Of a DNA stretch of 64,000 nucleotides, positions 1-11,352 are shown in pieces. The stretch is taken from contig NTMA01000007.1 of the NCBI GenBank assembly GCA_002917075.1, positions 248,001-312,000 of the forward strand, in the 5' to 3' direction. The notes beneath the pieces were generated by a model that saw only the letters and a program-made list of their open reading frames with translations, did no database searches and was not told the origin of the DNA. Both the position numbers and the translations under genes were made by a program. Source of the stretch: Hawksworthiomyces lignivorus. Lineage: Eukaryota > Ascomycota > Sordariomycetes > Ophiostomatales > Ophiostomataceae. Position 1 is the first letter of the stretch. The number at the start of each line of letters is the position of its first letter.

Positions 1-828
1 AGGGGGTTGTTACATCTTCCACCACAAAAAGACACCGAGGTCCACTTTCGCAGGAATTTGGCTGCCATTTATGTTGTAATTCCTTTTTTTTCTGGGCCCT
101 TAATTCTGGTAATCATGCCCCTATTCAGAAGACGTCGTGATAATTTAAAGCATCTAAAATTGGTCCGATTAGGAAACTAAGTGATTCAGCCAATTGAAAG
201 CTGATTTTCTAGGCGTGTACGAGCATTGGGTGCGGTGCTACTTTAGGCTTACAGGAAGGATTTAGAGTTTGATCGTATTTCTAAGCCAGTCCTGGCCATT
301 TAGTTCTATTAGAGACGCGAAGGATTTAATTAACACAACTCATAGGATGCTTTCCGAAAGATCAGCAAAAAGTATCAACGCGATTTAAAAATAAAGATTA
401 TATGTCTCTACTTGTATTGTAATAGCCTCCAAGCCTCCGAGAGCTGAAAATGTTTTAGTTGACATAGAAGCCGACCACCGCTAATAGGCGGCAATTCTCC
501 CACCGTGATGCAGCGACCTACAAGTGGTTGACTAATAAGCTTGGTGCGACAGTTCGATGTTGTTTATTCCGAGAATACCAATAACGCAGGAAGGAAAGCC
601 GAAATCAAAAACTCTCTGGCGGGGTCGCACGATGGGCGGCCGCGCCCGAGAGATAGCGCCAAATAAATCTTATCTGTGGAGGCTTTCCTCCGACCAAGCT
701 GTACTGTATGAGCAAATTCTGGATTAGTGAACCTCTACTCATCCAGTACCCGTCCTATGCTTGAGCAGCGATCGCCGTCTAGAAGAAGAAAAAGGCAACA
801 CACAACCCATAGCGGCATCGACAATAAA
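1..828. other. non-coding AT-rich left edge
   Basis: No gene is supported here. The stretch is AT-rich with frequent stops in all frames. A 39-bp segment at 264-302 resembles one at 3400-3438, which suggests a decayed dispersed repeat. The last few hundred bases would be the promoter of the deaminase gene that follows. Confidence 0.6.
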
Positions 829-1544
829 ATGGGTGTTGCCGAGGAATTCTTTCCTCCGCGGACGGCTCCCACGCCGGAGCAGATCGACAAGGTATTCCGG
901 CCTAACAAAAGGGGGGGGGGGGTTGAATGCTACACAGCCTACACTAAACCATATCCTCCTCAGAGTGGATTTCCTGACAATTGCTAATTTCAATAACCCC
1001 CTCATCTCCATGACTGCAGAACTTGCAAGCCGTCCTGGCGCTCCAGCACCGCGCTATGGCCGAACATGGCCGTGTGCCATTCGCCGCCATCCTCGTCGGC
1101 CCGGACCACGAGACCGTCCTGCTAACACACTGGAATGTATCCCACATTGACCACGCCGAGTCCTGCTTGGCCCGCCTCGCCGCTGCGCAGTACGCTCAGG
1201 CGTACCTGTGGACGTGCACCTTGTACAGCACCTGGGAGCCATGCGCCATGTGCACCGGAACGACTTATTGGGCCAACATCGGGCGCATCGTGTTCGCAGC
1301 GAGTGATGCGCAGCTCTTGGAGCTGACAGGCGCGGGAAATGGTATCAATTTCACGGCCACCGGCGAGAGCTGGAGCTGCGCTGCGGTGGCGAGCGGCGGG
1401 CAGAAGGACATTGTCGTCATTGGTCCCGTCGCAGGCTGGGATGAGAAAGTTATGGAGGATGCAGACTGGTTCTGGAGCAAGACGGAAGCCCGCCTGGCTG
1501 CTGCCGCGGCTTCGACTCCAGAAGTTGATAGCAGAAAAGATTAG
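829..1544 (+). CDS. zinc-dependent nucleoside/cytosine deaminase family protein
   Basis: Two exons, 829-891 and 1020-1544, encode 196 residues. The 128-nt intron has GTATTC at its start, a GCTAAT branch site and CAG at its end. The cytidine/deoxycytidylate deaminase zinc site is intact: HAE at residues 66-68 (zinc His and catalytic Glu) and PCAMC at 95-99 (two zinc Cys). VPFAAILV near residue 40 matches the family's first strand. In this family a zinc-activated water deaminates a cytosine, guanine or adenine base; the sequence does not settle which. The ATG at 829 was chosen because it opens an acidic, Pro-rich leader typical of fungal members; an in-frame ATG at 757 would add 24 basic residues. 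The gene stands alone, with decayed repeats downstream. The zinc site is certain; the substrate is unknown. Confidence 0.85.
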
Positions 1545-3520
1545 AGCGAAAGTGCCGTCCGCCTATGAGGATCTTCGAGGCGAGATATTACTTTGCTGTT
1601 TTTCAGCTGACTGCGTCCATATAGACACTTAAAGTTTTGACAAGTTTTATGAGTCTCTGCAAACTTCTATTTGGGTCTATTAGTGATAAATCAGATGTGC
1701 CACAAATTGCACAACTGTCGAATATAACGAAGCTTGTGGGGTTTTGGTATTAGGGAGCCCGCTTGCTTCTCTTTGTTAATTAATCGCGATCGGTTTCTAG
1801 TTGATAATAGAACGCTACAAACTTCATGCTTTGCTGCCGGTTTTCTATCCCGGCGCGCTTGGCAGCTATCAGCAAACTGTACCTCGTACACATGTCACTT
1901 GACTTGGCCGGTCTTCCCTTGCTACGAGGATTTCGGTGGGCAGACGAGCTGCATGCACGTGGCCTCTGCAACACCGTGAGGATGGCAATTGTAGACGTCG
2001 ATTATCTCAGGGATCTCAAGAGCTCCTGTAAAATCTTATAAATTTAAAATAGTTTCTATTTACGTCTACTAATAATAAAAGTAATTTATCGAACTTGGTA
2101 TATTATGTTTGTTAGCCTGATATGATGCCGAATTGCTACTTCCTAGACGTAATTGAGGAGATAAGTTGAATAAATATTGTCTTGTTTAGTGTTTATCTGG
2201 GCTCCTTTGGTTGTGTTGACGTTTCTTTTGTCTTATATATCGTTTACCTCTGTGACTTTTATACGCACGTATCATAGCTTATTAATATGACGGCCTGGCT
2301 TATACTCAAGCACTGCAAGCTTAAATAGCCTTACAATAATATATATTAAGTTTATCATTTTTTGGCTAGGATGGAACGAACTGCTCAACGGCCGGGGTGG
2401 GCAGCCAAATACAAGACGCTTTGGCATTTTCGCGTATGATGCAAACAAAGAAGAATTATAAATGCCCAAAGTATTACTATTAGTTTCTGTAATTTTTCCT
2501 TCAAATTTAAATCTCACTTTTAATTATCGAGTTACAGTAAAAGTGTATACTAGAGAGACCAGAGGAGTAGTTGCCAAACCCCTACACAGTCCAGCCTTTT
2601 CTTTGCCACAAGCAGACTGGCTCTCTTGCAACTCAACAGCCTGCACTTTCTTAACTCAGCCGGATAGGTACAAATACTCCCGATAATTTCTAGGGGCTCC
2701 ACCAGCCGGTTTCTTCGGAGCTTTTGTACTAGCTGGTGGCTTCAGACTTTCACCAACAAAATGGCTCTTGGAGATTCCGCCATTCCGGCTATATGCCCCT
2801 TCTTACTTCTTACGTAACTTTTCATTGCTCATGAACTCCTTAAAATTATCCTATTTCTTACTCCTCTGCCTCTCAAAGTCTCGCCTCTCTTTACGCGCAT
2901 TATACAAGATTAGATGCTGTTGTGTTACTTACAACACCGATCAGGGTAGCCTCACGAGGCTGTTGGTTCTTAATGTCAAAAAGAATTTTGAGACATAAGT
3001 GGATCAATCGTGCTTTTCCTTGACTGTGTAGGAATGAGGAAACCACTTTATTGTAAAATCTGGACTCTTCATTTGTTTTTATTGTTTCTTCCGTCTTCTT
3101 TGCTGTGCTTTATATACGCTTGTACATAGTTCGATTTTTTATTGACGTTTGGGTCGGAATAGTCTTCAGCTAGGATACAGGAAGAATACGTCAAGCCCCA
3201 AAAATACGTAATCCCTAGTCTAACTTAAGACCACGGGTTTATTATCAAACTGTCAAGAGTCATGAATGACTAAGACGTAGACTCCGTACGGGACCCGCGA
3301 TGACTGTGTGGGAGAATCGTCCACAATTTTACCGATGAATGATAAAACTATCTCTACAACTGTGCACTGTATATCTCCGTCAACCGCGAATACCAGTGAA
3401 GAGTTTAATCGTATTTATTAGCCAATCCTGACTCTTTACGTCTAATCTAGGTGGAACCCTCTGGGGCAGAAACCACCGCCTAATTAAGTGAAGGTATTAT
3501 TGTGCAATATGAGACAGTCT
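1545..3520. other. gene-poor AT-rich stretch with degraded sequence
   Basis: No intact gene is visible. Most of the interval is AT-rich with short random frames. The exception is 2550-2945, listed separately, where one minus-strand frame is nearly open. The segment 3400-3438 repeats 264-302 with mostly transition differences. Confidence 0.55.
2550..2945 (-). pseudogene. possible degraded coding remnant, unidentified
   Basis: On the minus strand one frame runs for about 125 codons with only three stops: TAG near 2855, TAA near 2810 and TGA near 2667. Each could come from CAG, CAA and CGA by a single C-to-T change. The translated text looks protein-like, with a charged stretch (ARKERRDFERQRSKK) followed by a Pro/Lys-rich linker (PASTKAPKKPAGG). 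No family was recognised; a retrotransposon gag or another mobile-element protein is possible. C-to-T stops in an AT-rich region would fit repeat-induced point mutation, but this is inference from one copy. Confidence 0.3.
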
Positions 3521-3521
3521 G

Positions 3522-3560
3522 AGTAGTAGTAGTAGTAGTAGTAGTAGCAGTAGTAGTGGT
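3522..3560. repeat. AGT/ACT trinucleotide microsatellite
   Basis: A run of AGT units, with one AGC and GGT variants at the end, sits just downstream of the LINE stop codon on the minus strand, where it reads as ACT repeats. LINE 3' tails can be simple repeats instead of poly(A), so this is probably the element's 3' tail. Confidence 0.75.
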
Positions 3561-4335
3561 GGTTAAACAAAGGAGATTACAGTAGTGGTGAGTAGGGCTA
3601 CGCCTGTGGCGTATCCTCCTCGAGTTGGCCTGCCAAGTTATACGCTGGTATGCGCCCGCTCCGTTTGAGCCACCGCAGTACGGGACGGGCCGCCGGCCCT
3701 CCCGTATTCAGGCGGTGATTCAGGTCAGCCGGAGTCTGGGGCCATACTGGAGGTTTTCCTGCCGTATCGGACCAGTGTAGTATTACGTGCTCCGGGGTCT
3801 CCTCCGCGCCGCAGGCGCACAGAGGGGAGTACCGGTTTTTGTGTCTGCGGTGGAGGTGCGCCGCCAGGCCGATGTGGCCCGTACGCACCTGTGTCAGAAG
3901 ACTGCTTTCGGCTTTGGTGAGGTGCCGGTGGGCCCTGGCCACATCTCTGCCGGTCCACCGGAGAGATTGGTTGGCAGGCCTCTGCCGGGGTTCGGTGAGC
4001 CGGTGCCAGCGTTCCTGCCACTGGGCTAGTGTACGGTCTTCATCCCTGGAGGCTAGAATGCCGTCATATTTAACACAGGGTTCTACCGTGGTACGACGGC
4101 GGCGGCCGCCGAATGTGGTCGTGATTGCGCGGCCCATAGCCCGGGATTGAGCCCGGTAGTCCTCCCGATTCAGGAGTGTAGCCTGCCGCTGGTTAAGGTA
4201 TAGATCTAATTGTGTGAGCCCCCTCCGGTGTGGGGGTGTGGTACACCGGCGCGCCGAAGGCGATTAGGCTCCGGATGGCCGCCGTGAAGACGGTGCGTGC
4301 CCAGGGGAGGGTACAGCCCCACGTCTTAGCGAATA
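3522..4335 (-). mobile_element. 5'-truncated LINE (Tad/I-like) fragment, frameshifted
   Basis: The minus strand encodes the C-terminal end of a non-LTR retrotransposon polyprotein. The open part is 4137-3598 (179 codons) and contains LLTQVRTGHIGLAAHLHR and a CxCG...TPEHVIL-type zinc knuckle, which in fungal LINEs follows the RNase H region. Upstream, to about 4335, the same strand still reads as reverse-transcriptase C-terminal sequence (AAIRSLIAFGAPVYHTP, then LTQLDLYLNQRQATLLN). These two pieces lie in different frames, so a frameshift occurs near 4230. The GC-rich fragment stands out sharply from its AT-rich surroundings. The endonuclease and the catalytic RT core are absent, as in an aborted insertion. 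It cannot move by itself. The truncated end abuts the inverted-repeat element. Confidence 0.8.
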
Positions 4336-4340
4336 TCAGT

Positions 4341-5102
4341 TAGGCCCCAATTCATGAACGAAATCCAGTACAGAGTGGGGGGAAGCAATATTTGCAAACG
4401 TACACGAAAATAGTGCAAGCCGTGTAGTATTAGAATGTATCTTTGTACAACAATACTTCTTTAACATTGACCCCTTGTCACTACTCTTTTTTACAGTTAT
4501 CTTCCTTATAAGTTGGTATTTTTCTGTTATATTAATATTTCTTCTTTTCATATAGAATTAACCTTTTGTGTAGGACTATTAATAAATATAATAGTATAAA
4601 TTTCTTGATGAATTTTGTTAAAGGAGTACTTAAATAATTTAGTAATTAATATGAGAAAAAAAAAGTATTTTAACAAGATATCTGATTGTTAGATGAAGAT
4701 TAAATCTTAATCGAACCTCTTTAGGCCTCAATCTCTGAGGTAGTCAAAAAGTTGTAAAATATTTATCATTTGGCACCAAGTGTTAATATTTGACAAATGT
4801 TTATTATTACCACTTAAGGGGTTCCTGACACAAAATAAAATAGAGAGAGCCTGAAAAAAAGTCGTCGTTCTGAAATCCACAAACCCTTTTCAGAATAGAA
4901 TCAACGGTAATACAAATGTCCTGTACCGTTTGAACAAGATACATATAGGCACTTTGTTTATGAATTCCAACACTGTCATAAAAGATACATAAATTTTGGT
5001 ATTATTTTCGTGCCTAAAGAGGTATAGTTGATGCTGGCCCAACTCTGTACTGGATTTTGTCCTGGATTCTGTACTGGATTTCGTCCATGAATTGCCACCT
5101 TA
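4341..5102. mobile_element. short DNA-transposon-like element with terminal inverted repeats
   Basis: The two ends are inverted copies. The core at 4349-4374 and the reverse complement of 5068-5093 match at 25 of 26 bases (AATTCATGRACGAAATCC and beyond). Both ends border a TA dinucleotide (4341-4342 and 5101-5102), as expected for Tc1/mariner/pogo-type insertion at TA. The right repeat is longer because the segment AATCCAGTACAGA is duplicated inside it (5044-5070). The 700-bp interior is AT-rich and has no transposase frame; the longest frame is 71 codons on the minus strand from 4551. It therefore looks like a MITE or an internally decayed copy. Confidence 0.6.
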
Positions 5103-5583
5103 GTAGCCGACGTTGTGAAATGGGCGTGATAAAGATTAAATATATATAGAGAGAGAGAGAATACTTTTTTTTTTTAATTAAAATATTAAAATCCGGCTGT
5201 ATACGGTTTAATCACTTCCTTAATCAGTAAACATCAACAAAAGCCTAACAAAGAAAAGTAGGTTACGAGTACCGACACGAAACCGACTAAACAGAAAATG
5301 ACAGTATCACTCGGGTACTAATAATAAAAGAAACGTGCAGGATATTACGCAATCCTCAAATGTAATATTATAAATAATTCATTTTTAACAAAAAGGAAAG
5401 CTTAGTTACCACTCGTTATACAGCGCGATTATCCTCTTACAATTAAACGTTACAAACTCAACTCTAATCCTAATTGGTTGAACTGAGGATCACTGTAAAC
5501 CCTCACCAACTCTATACCACGCTTTGTTGCCATTCCGAACCTCATTCCAATCTAGACCTCTTTGCCGTCTACCGTAGAGCCAG
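5103..5583. other. AT-rich intergenic stretch
   Basis: Nothing coding is seen. A GA-rich microsatellite (5149-5160) and a poly-T run (about 5165-5176) lie near the left side. The right part would be the 3' flank of the dynamin-like gene. Confidence 0.6.
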
Positions 5584-8364
5584 TCATTTAGCGGCGTGGT
5601 TCAGATTTTTCGCCTTCTTGAAAGCCTCGTGTGCCGTTCCCTGCGCGGCCTTGAGTGTTTTGATCATCTCGCCTAGGCGTTGACGTTCTTCAATAACCTC
5701 TGGGCTCTCGCCTCCCAGCCTGTCAACCTCTTCATCCGGGAGATTATCGGTGAACTCTCTCGAAAAGCCTCTGAGTGGGCCGTCTGGATTTGTGACAAAA
5801 TCATTCACAATCGAATTGGTAACGTTACCAATAAACAGCTGCAAAGTGTGCTGCTAGATATTAGAATATGAATGACTAACCAGTGCCATGAAGACGCCAA
5901 AGAGCCTCAAGAAGAAAAGAAATCGGGGGAGACGGATTCAACTTACTTGGTAGTAGATCTTGACTGCATCGTGCACTTCGATCACATTGTTCCCTTCTGC
6001 TGAATGATGGAACTTTGCGAAGAGAAAGAAACCCAGCTCTTCTTCAGAGGGTCTCGTCTCTTCGTCTAAACCGAGCTTATAAAACTCCCGCCATGACTTC
6101 ATCAGCCGCAACGTCTGTAGCAGCTGGAGTTGTCTTATGAAGTCGTCTCGGTTTGGGGTCTGCAGAAGCTGTACTTGATTCTTGTGACAGTAGTTCTTGA
6201 GATCGTCCAGCGCCTTCTTCAGAGCCTTCTCATACAGGTTATCAAGGATGCACCGGAGTCCGTCGTGGAGATCGCTGTTGCTGGTTGTGGTAGGAACTAC
6301 AGAGCTGAGAAGCTTTTGCGCCGACTGCTTGATTGCGCCTGCCACGGCGAGCAGATGAGTTTCCGCTTCGCTGTGCCATTTCTCCGTCTGGACCTTGTAG
6401 AGCCGCAGAATGACATCTGGATGCACAAAGCCGGGCAGCACGGTGGATGAGCAGGTCATTACTTCTTCGCGTATTCGCTCAAGCAAAGCGTCACTGCTGA
6501 GCACAGAGCTGCGCAGCTCGGCGGAATCTGGAGCCGCGTGAGATTGTCTATCCTTTTTCCGAGCTGGGGTAACCGGAGGCGTCACGGTGATTTGGCCGGG
6601 CGGAGTACTACTTGCGGTATGTAATTTGCTGCTGTCAATGTGCATTATACCAAGTTGCACTTGCCGGATATACTCTTCCTCTCTCACATGATGGTCCTGA
6701 AACTCATAGGCGTGCCCGGACTCTCTCATCTTAGCGCCGAACGCATCGTTCTGCTGTCGAACCCAATCATTGCCTGCTACGCCTAGTTCTTCCAAGCGCC
6801 AAGGCACATCCATAATATCTTTGACCAAGTCCTCGTACCGTGTAGAGATGCCTTGAAGATACGATCGCCGCAGATGTGGTGTCGTGCGCGCCTCGCCGAG
6901 CTTCTCAAGTCGCGCCTGGGATTCCTCCAGCGACTTCTTGAGCTTGGAAATCAGCTGCGGAAATGCCTTGCCGATCTTGTCACAAAGGAGCTTGCCGAGG
7001 TACTGCCTCAACTTCACAGAGCCTCTTCTTTGCTCGGGAATCTGCGTCCACGGGTAGGCACTGAATAGTTTCTGCTCTTCGTCGTTGAGGTCGAAGTCGG
7101 GGTTATCATCGCCTTCGCCTTCCAGTCGATTCCGGACGACAAACCAACCCGGCCGGAGCATCTGTCCAAAGTCTTCGCCTTGGCCACTTGAGATGGCTGC
7201 CACCTGGATTGAGAGAAGAACAGTTGCTTAGTCTAAATGAAGGGGCCTACGAAAAGAGGGGGGGTCATGGTTTAGCTATCTTACATGAGCAGCATCCAGC
7301 TTGTTCAAACGGTCGCACTTGGTGAAGACGCCAATGAGGCGTGTCTTATCGACGTGTTTGTTTGCGAGCTTAAATATTTCTTGCATCATGAGATCCGTCC
7401 CAGCATCGGCAACGCAACTAAAATCCAATAATCAGCCAAAACAGTACTTCTATGTGTCATTTGCGGGTCGGGGAACGGAGCACATACATCACGATGTTCT
7501 CAGGCCTTTTCATATATTCAATTGCCATGTTCCGCACGCCACTCATCTCGCCGTCCTTGACACCCAAATCATTACTGAAAATGCCGGGTATATCAAGGAT
7601 GCTGAAATGCGAGTGGTGCGGTCCGGAAATGTCAACTTTAAGAACTTCGAGTGCAAAGTTCTTATTATAGTTTCCAGTGCCGGGATTGATTCCCAGATGC
7701 GATGAAGCTTGCTCGACGATTTCAGCAAACTCTTCCGCCGTCAGGGAATCTTTCACCTGGACAAATTCACGGTAGCTCTTTACTGGGGTCGGAGCGAAGT
7801 TGCTAATCTGGAAATCTGGCGGCACAATTGTGATCTTGACTTGGCAAGGTGTGCCGGGAGCGGTTCGCCGGGATACGATACGAGTTGCAAACCGCGTGCA
7901 CGTATTCATCCCAACGGGAAATGGAATGTTAGTCAGGCTCTGTAAAAGAGAAGACTTCCCAGTCGACTGTCCACCGACAATGACAAGCTAAGCAAAGGGG
8001 AGTGAGACGTCAGTCCGTGCAGCCATTTCAAATAATTTTCTGACAAACTTCTACCTGAAGGACACGAAGCAAAGAAAGAGCAGGGTGGGAGACCTACCTG
8101 TGGGATATCCATGTACTCTGCTGCTCCATAAGAACGGAAATGGTCGATGGCGTCAAAAAGCACCCTGCTGGCTTCGGTTTCGAAAGCATTCTCGCCAATT
8201 GAAAAGGCGCCCTTCTGTTGATTTGACTCTGACGAAGGGGATGAAAGAGGCTGAATGCCATTGCTACCTGAGATAACATCGCTTGAGGGCTTAGTTACCG
8301 GTAGATCTAAGTGTGTGTGGTCTTGTTCTTTCTCTGCACCTTGCTGTGATTTTCCAAGCGCCAT
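5584..8364 (-). CDS. dynamin-like GTPase (Mx/vacuolar-sorting dynamin superfamily)
   Basis: Five exons on the minus strand, 8364-8098, 7987-7488, 7417-7285, 7203-5947 and 5853-5584, give 808 residues; all introns are GT-AG. The large GTPase domain shows G1 GGQSTGKSS at the start of exon 2, G3 DIPG (in FSILDIPGIFSND) and G4 TKCD (in GVFTKCDRLNKLD). A long helical middle/stalk region follows. The end (DAVKIYYQ, then LQLFIGNVTNSIVNDF) matches a GTPase effector domain. No PH domain or Pro-rich tail is present, so it resembles the Mx-like proteins common as accessory genes in ascomycetes rather than Vps1 or Dnm1. Such proteins assemble on membranes and use GTP hydrolysis to remodel them; the cellular role of the fungal accessory members is not established. 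The frame is intact despite the transposon-rich neighbourhood. Confidence 0.9.
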
Positions 8365-10135
8365 GGTGTAAGAAAAACAATTATAAAGATAATTAAAGAA
8401 GATCTTTGTTAGAGCTTTTACAGAGCTCTCGTGTTAGGATGAAATAGCTGGAAATTTTTGATGACAGTCTCAAGTATATTGAACAAGAATCTCCAATATG
8501 GACATACACCGTTCTTAAATGCTACTTTGAACGAGACGATCTGGGAAAGGGCCGCTTCAATTTGAAACTGTAGTAGTATCAGCTGTGGCGACCTGCTACC
8601 AACAGACAAGGCTGTGCAGGTCTGCAGGGATCCCGGTTGCATAGCTGAAGGCCTCAATAGAACCGGCCGATAGTACGATACCAGATAATGATGTGGTAGT
8701 ACGATGCCCCCCCCCCCCCCCCCCCCCCCAAAAAAAAATACAGTACTTCCACGCTATGGGCCACATATACCAGTTGCTAAACCATGTACTATAGTACGTT
8801 CTCTTCTCGGTGGGTTGTAAAGGTCTCTTTGCCCATCACCTGGGCGGGAGCGACGCCAGGAATGTGCATCGTTTCCCCGACCTACTTTTACTCCCGCATT
8901 ATTGTTTGAGATGATCGCATTGAATCATACATCTGTGGAGATGGAAGTGCTGTTTTTTGCCTTCTTTTGAAGTGGTGGGTGGCCGGACCGCATTGCATGT
9001 TCGTAGGATTCCGTTTTGCAACGCGCGCGCCTATTAGCGTTGGCCGGCACCGCACCCCGGGCGTTCCGTACCATCCACAAAGCAGCCCTATTGGTTTGAA
9101 GACTGCAAGGATTGAAAATCAGAATTTTTAAGAGATGATGGAACTACGTGAGACAGCTAAAAAAGATAACAAAATGAGAGTAGTGGAAACACTGAAGCAA
9201 AAATTGGTGGCATCTGTCCCGGTTTCAATTTTGGTCGGCCACCTTGTGCGAATCGCCTTTTTCTGTGACCGACAGAAAGTTATTGGATAAAAATTTGTTG
9301 TCATTCAAACAAGCTGTTCCAGCTTCTATAAATAAATAATATATGGGGGTGCCCAGAATTAAACAATCGAGCTAATCCAAAGTGGCTTCTGATGTATGAG
9401 AATAATATTTTTTATTTCAAAAAAAAAAAATTTCACGTAAATTGCAAATGCTCGAAGGAATAAACGATAGCCAATATCGTCAAATATTTAAAACTTTAGA
9501 ACTTCATAGATGTACTTTGGATACGCTTCTTCACGTGTAAAACAGTAATCTACATTTCCCAGTTGGAAATCATAGCTCCAGCGTTTGCCCCCTCCGGACA
9601 CGCGACGCTATCCAACTTAAATACATGGACTGGATCATTCCAGGCTGCGTCCAATGTGCTCCTACCACATCCTCTGAGTGTCGAGTAGACAAGTGCTGAG
9701 CTTCAGCAGACACGAAATAATTTATAGAAAGACCAATGAACATGTCAACACACCAAAGGAACTGGCTCGGCTGTTTTTCTCTTGGACACAACAGGTGGCT
9801 CTATAAAATGGAAGATAGAGACGGGATACTAACGTCTATTCATCTCACTCATGTTCTGCCGTGCGCTTTGATCACGAAGTTAATTCAGAGACATTTCGGC
9901 GAACGCCGAAGCCGGAAACTTGCAGCTTTTGAGAAAGAAGTCTGTGTATTACTATTTACTATCCAAAACAAAGTAAATATGAACTATAAGAAGACGGGTG
10001 CCGAAGAACACGTCAGAGAAAAACGAGGGACAAGAGGTGAAAAGTAGATTCATTATGAGATTGATCTTTTCCTTTCAATGGCAGAGAAGACAGACGCGAG
10101 CAGAGAAGATGGAGGAAGCCGGCTTCTGTCTGCTG
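8365..10135. other. intergenic region between two minus-strand genes
   Basis: No gene could be supported. It includes the dynamin promoter on the left and a homopolymer run at 8707-8738. Frames from about 9736 to 10047 have no recognisable features. Confidence 0.55.
8707..8738. repeat. poly-C then poly-A homopolymer run
   Basis: About 23 C followed by 9 A. Its length is error-prone in any assembly. No function is inferred. Confidence 0.9.
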
Positions 10136-11352
10136 TTAGAAGTAGTATGGGGGTTGCATAAATGCGCACCCGTTGCCTCCACAGCACTCTGGTGCAGTAT
10201 CCTTACTGTAAGGACACTCGTATTCGTGGTTGCAATTCTGCAGTTGAGAGCCGTAGACGAATTCGAAGGACAGCACATAGTCAGGGGCGGTCGACGTGGC
10301 AATTCTGGTGTCGTACAGAATGTGGGTGCACATGCCGGTCTCGGCATTGAACGTGCCCGCCGTGCAGAAGCCGTTGCCGTCACAGATGCCGATGCACGCC
10401 TCGAGGCTCGCCTGCTGCGCCTGGAAGGTGACTATGTTGCCGTCGGCCGGCGAGAACGAGACGCCGCAGTAAGTCGTGAACAAGTTGTAGTGGCAGGTGT
10501 GAGCGCGCACCGTGGCGCCGTCAACGCACCACGGCACGGCCGACGTCACGGTGGTGGCCACGGCGACGGTGGTGTGAGAGGTGACCACAACGGTCGTCGA
10601 CACTTCGGAGCTCCACACAACCGTCTCCGTGGTAGTGACGGACACGTCGACCGTCGCCGTCGACGTGACAGAGACGAAGTCGGTGGGCGTGGCTGCGACC
10701 GTCTCAGTGGCCGTAGTCCGGGGCGTATGCCATGTCGTCGTGTGGTGCTTCACACCCCAGTTTGCGCAGGCGCTGCTGTACTGCGACACGCCGTGGCAAA
10801 CCTCGCTGGCGTAGAGGGGGATCCTCGTCGCGGTGATGGTGACGGCGTCGTCGCCGGCGGCAGGAGCTGCGACGGCCGAGCGACGAGCCACGGGGACCAC
10901 CACGGGCGTGGATGTTGAGATGACTGTGAGGGTAGACGTGAGAGTAGACGTGACGATGGTAACAGACGTCGAGGTGAGCGACGCCACTTCCGTCTCGGTC
11001 GACGACACGAGGACGGTGATGGTATCGGTGACAGTTGCCGACAGCGTGGTCACGGTGTCGGTCACTTCAGACGCCGTGTTCGTGACGGTGACCGTGCGAG
11101 TAGAGGTTGGCGGAATCACCGTCACGGAGAAGAAGGAGCGGCAGTCAGCCCTGTGCTCATTGACTTCAAACTCAAACTGCGGATGTTCCACGACGCGACT
11201 GCAAAAGTCCTGAATGTGCAGATTAGCGGTAGGTCTGCCTTAACCGACGGATGCACGCGCAAGAGACGGTGTCTTACTGGACGACAACGGGCAGCAGCCG
11301 TCAGGCTGGCAAACGGGACCAAGAAGGCCGCGGCCCTCGCCCCGAACCACAT
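10136..11352 (-). CDS. secreted Thr/Ser-rich protein with C-terminal PAN/apple-like module
   Basis: Two exons, 11352-11278 and 11209-10136, encode 382 residues. The 68-nt intron has GTAAGA, a GCTAAT branch site and a CAG end. Residues 1-21 form a signal peptide (MWFGARAAAFLVPFASLTAAA). Two Thr/Val/Ser-rich blocks (about 58-128 and 183-248) are probably heavily O-glycosylated spacers. ARR at 133-135 could be a Kex2-type cut. The Cys-rich end holds SLEAC...C...C...C (Cys 297, 301, 307, 319), the spacing of fungal PAN/apple-like modules, which bind protein or carbohydrate. No GPI signal or membrane anchor is seen at the end, so it is probably secreted or trapped in the wall. The reverse strand is also open for long stretches because Thr/Val codons have few stop complements. 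Its ligand is unknown. Confidence 0.75.

Noticed and set aside
4336..4551. 71-codon frame in the inverted-repeat element as a transposase N-terminus
   Set aside because: The Lys/Arg-rich start is suggestive of a helix-turn-helix, but it is too short and reads outwards into the terminal repeat; the likeness is not enough for a call.
9998..10918. 306-codon plus-strand frame opposite the Thr-rich secreted protein
   Set aside because: Thr and Val codons leave few stops on the reverse strand; no motif or signal is visible in this frame.
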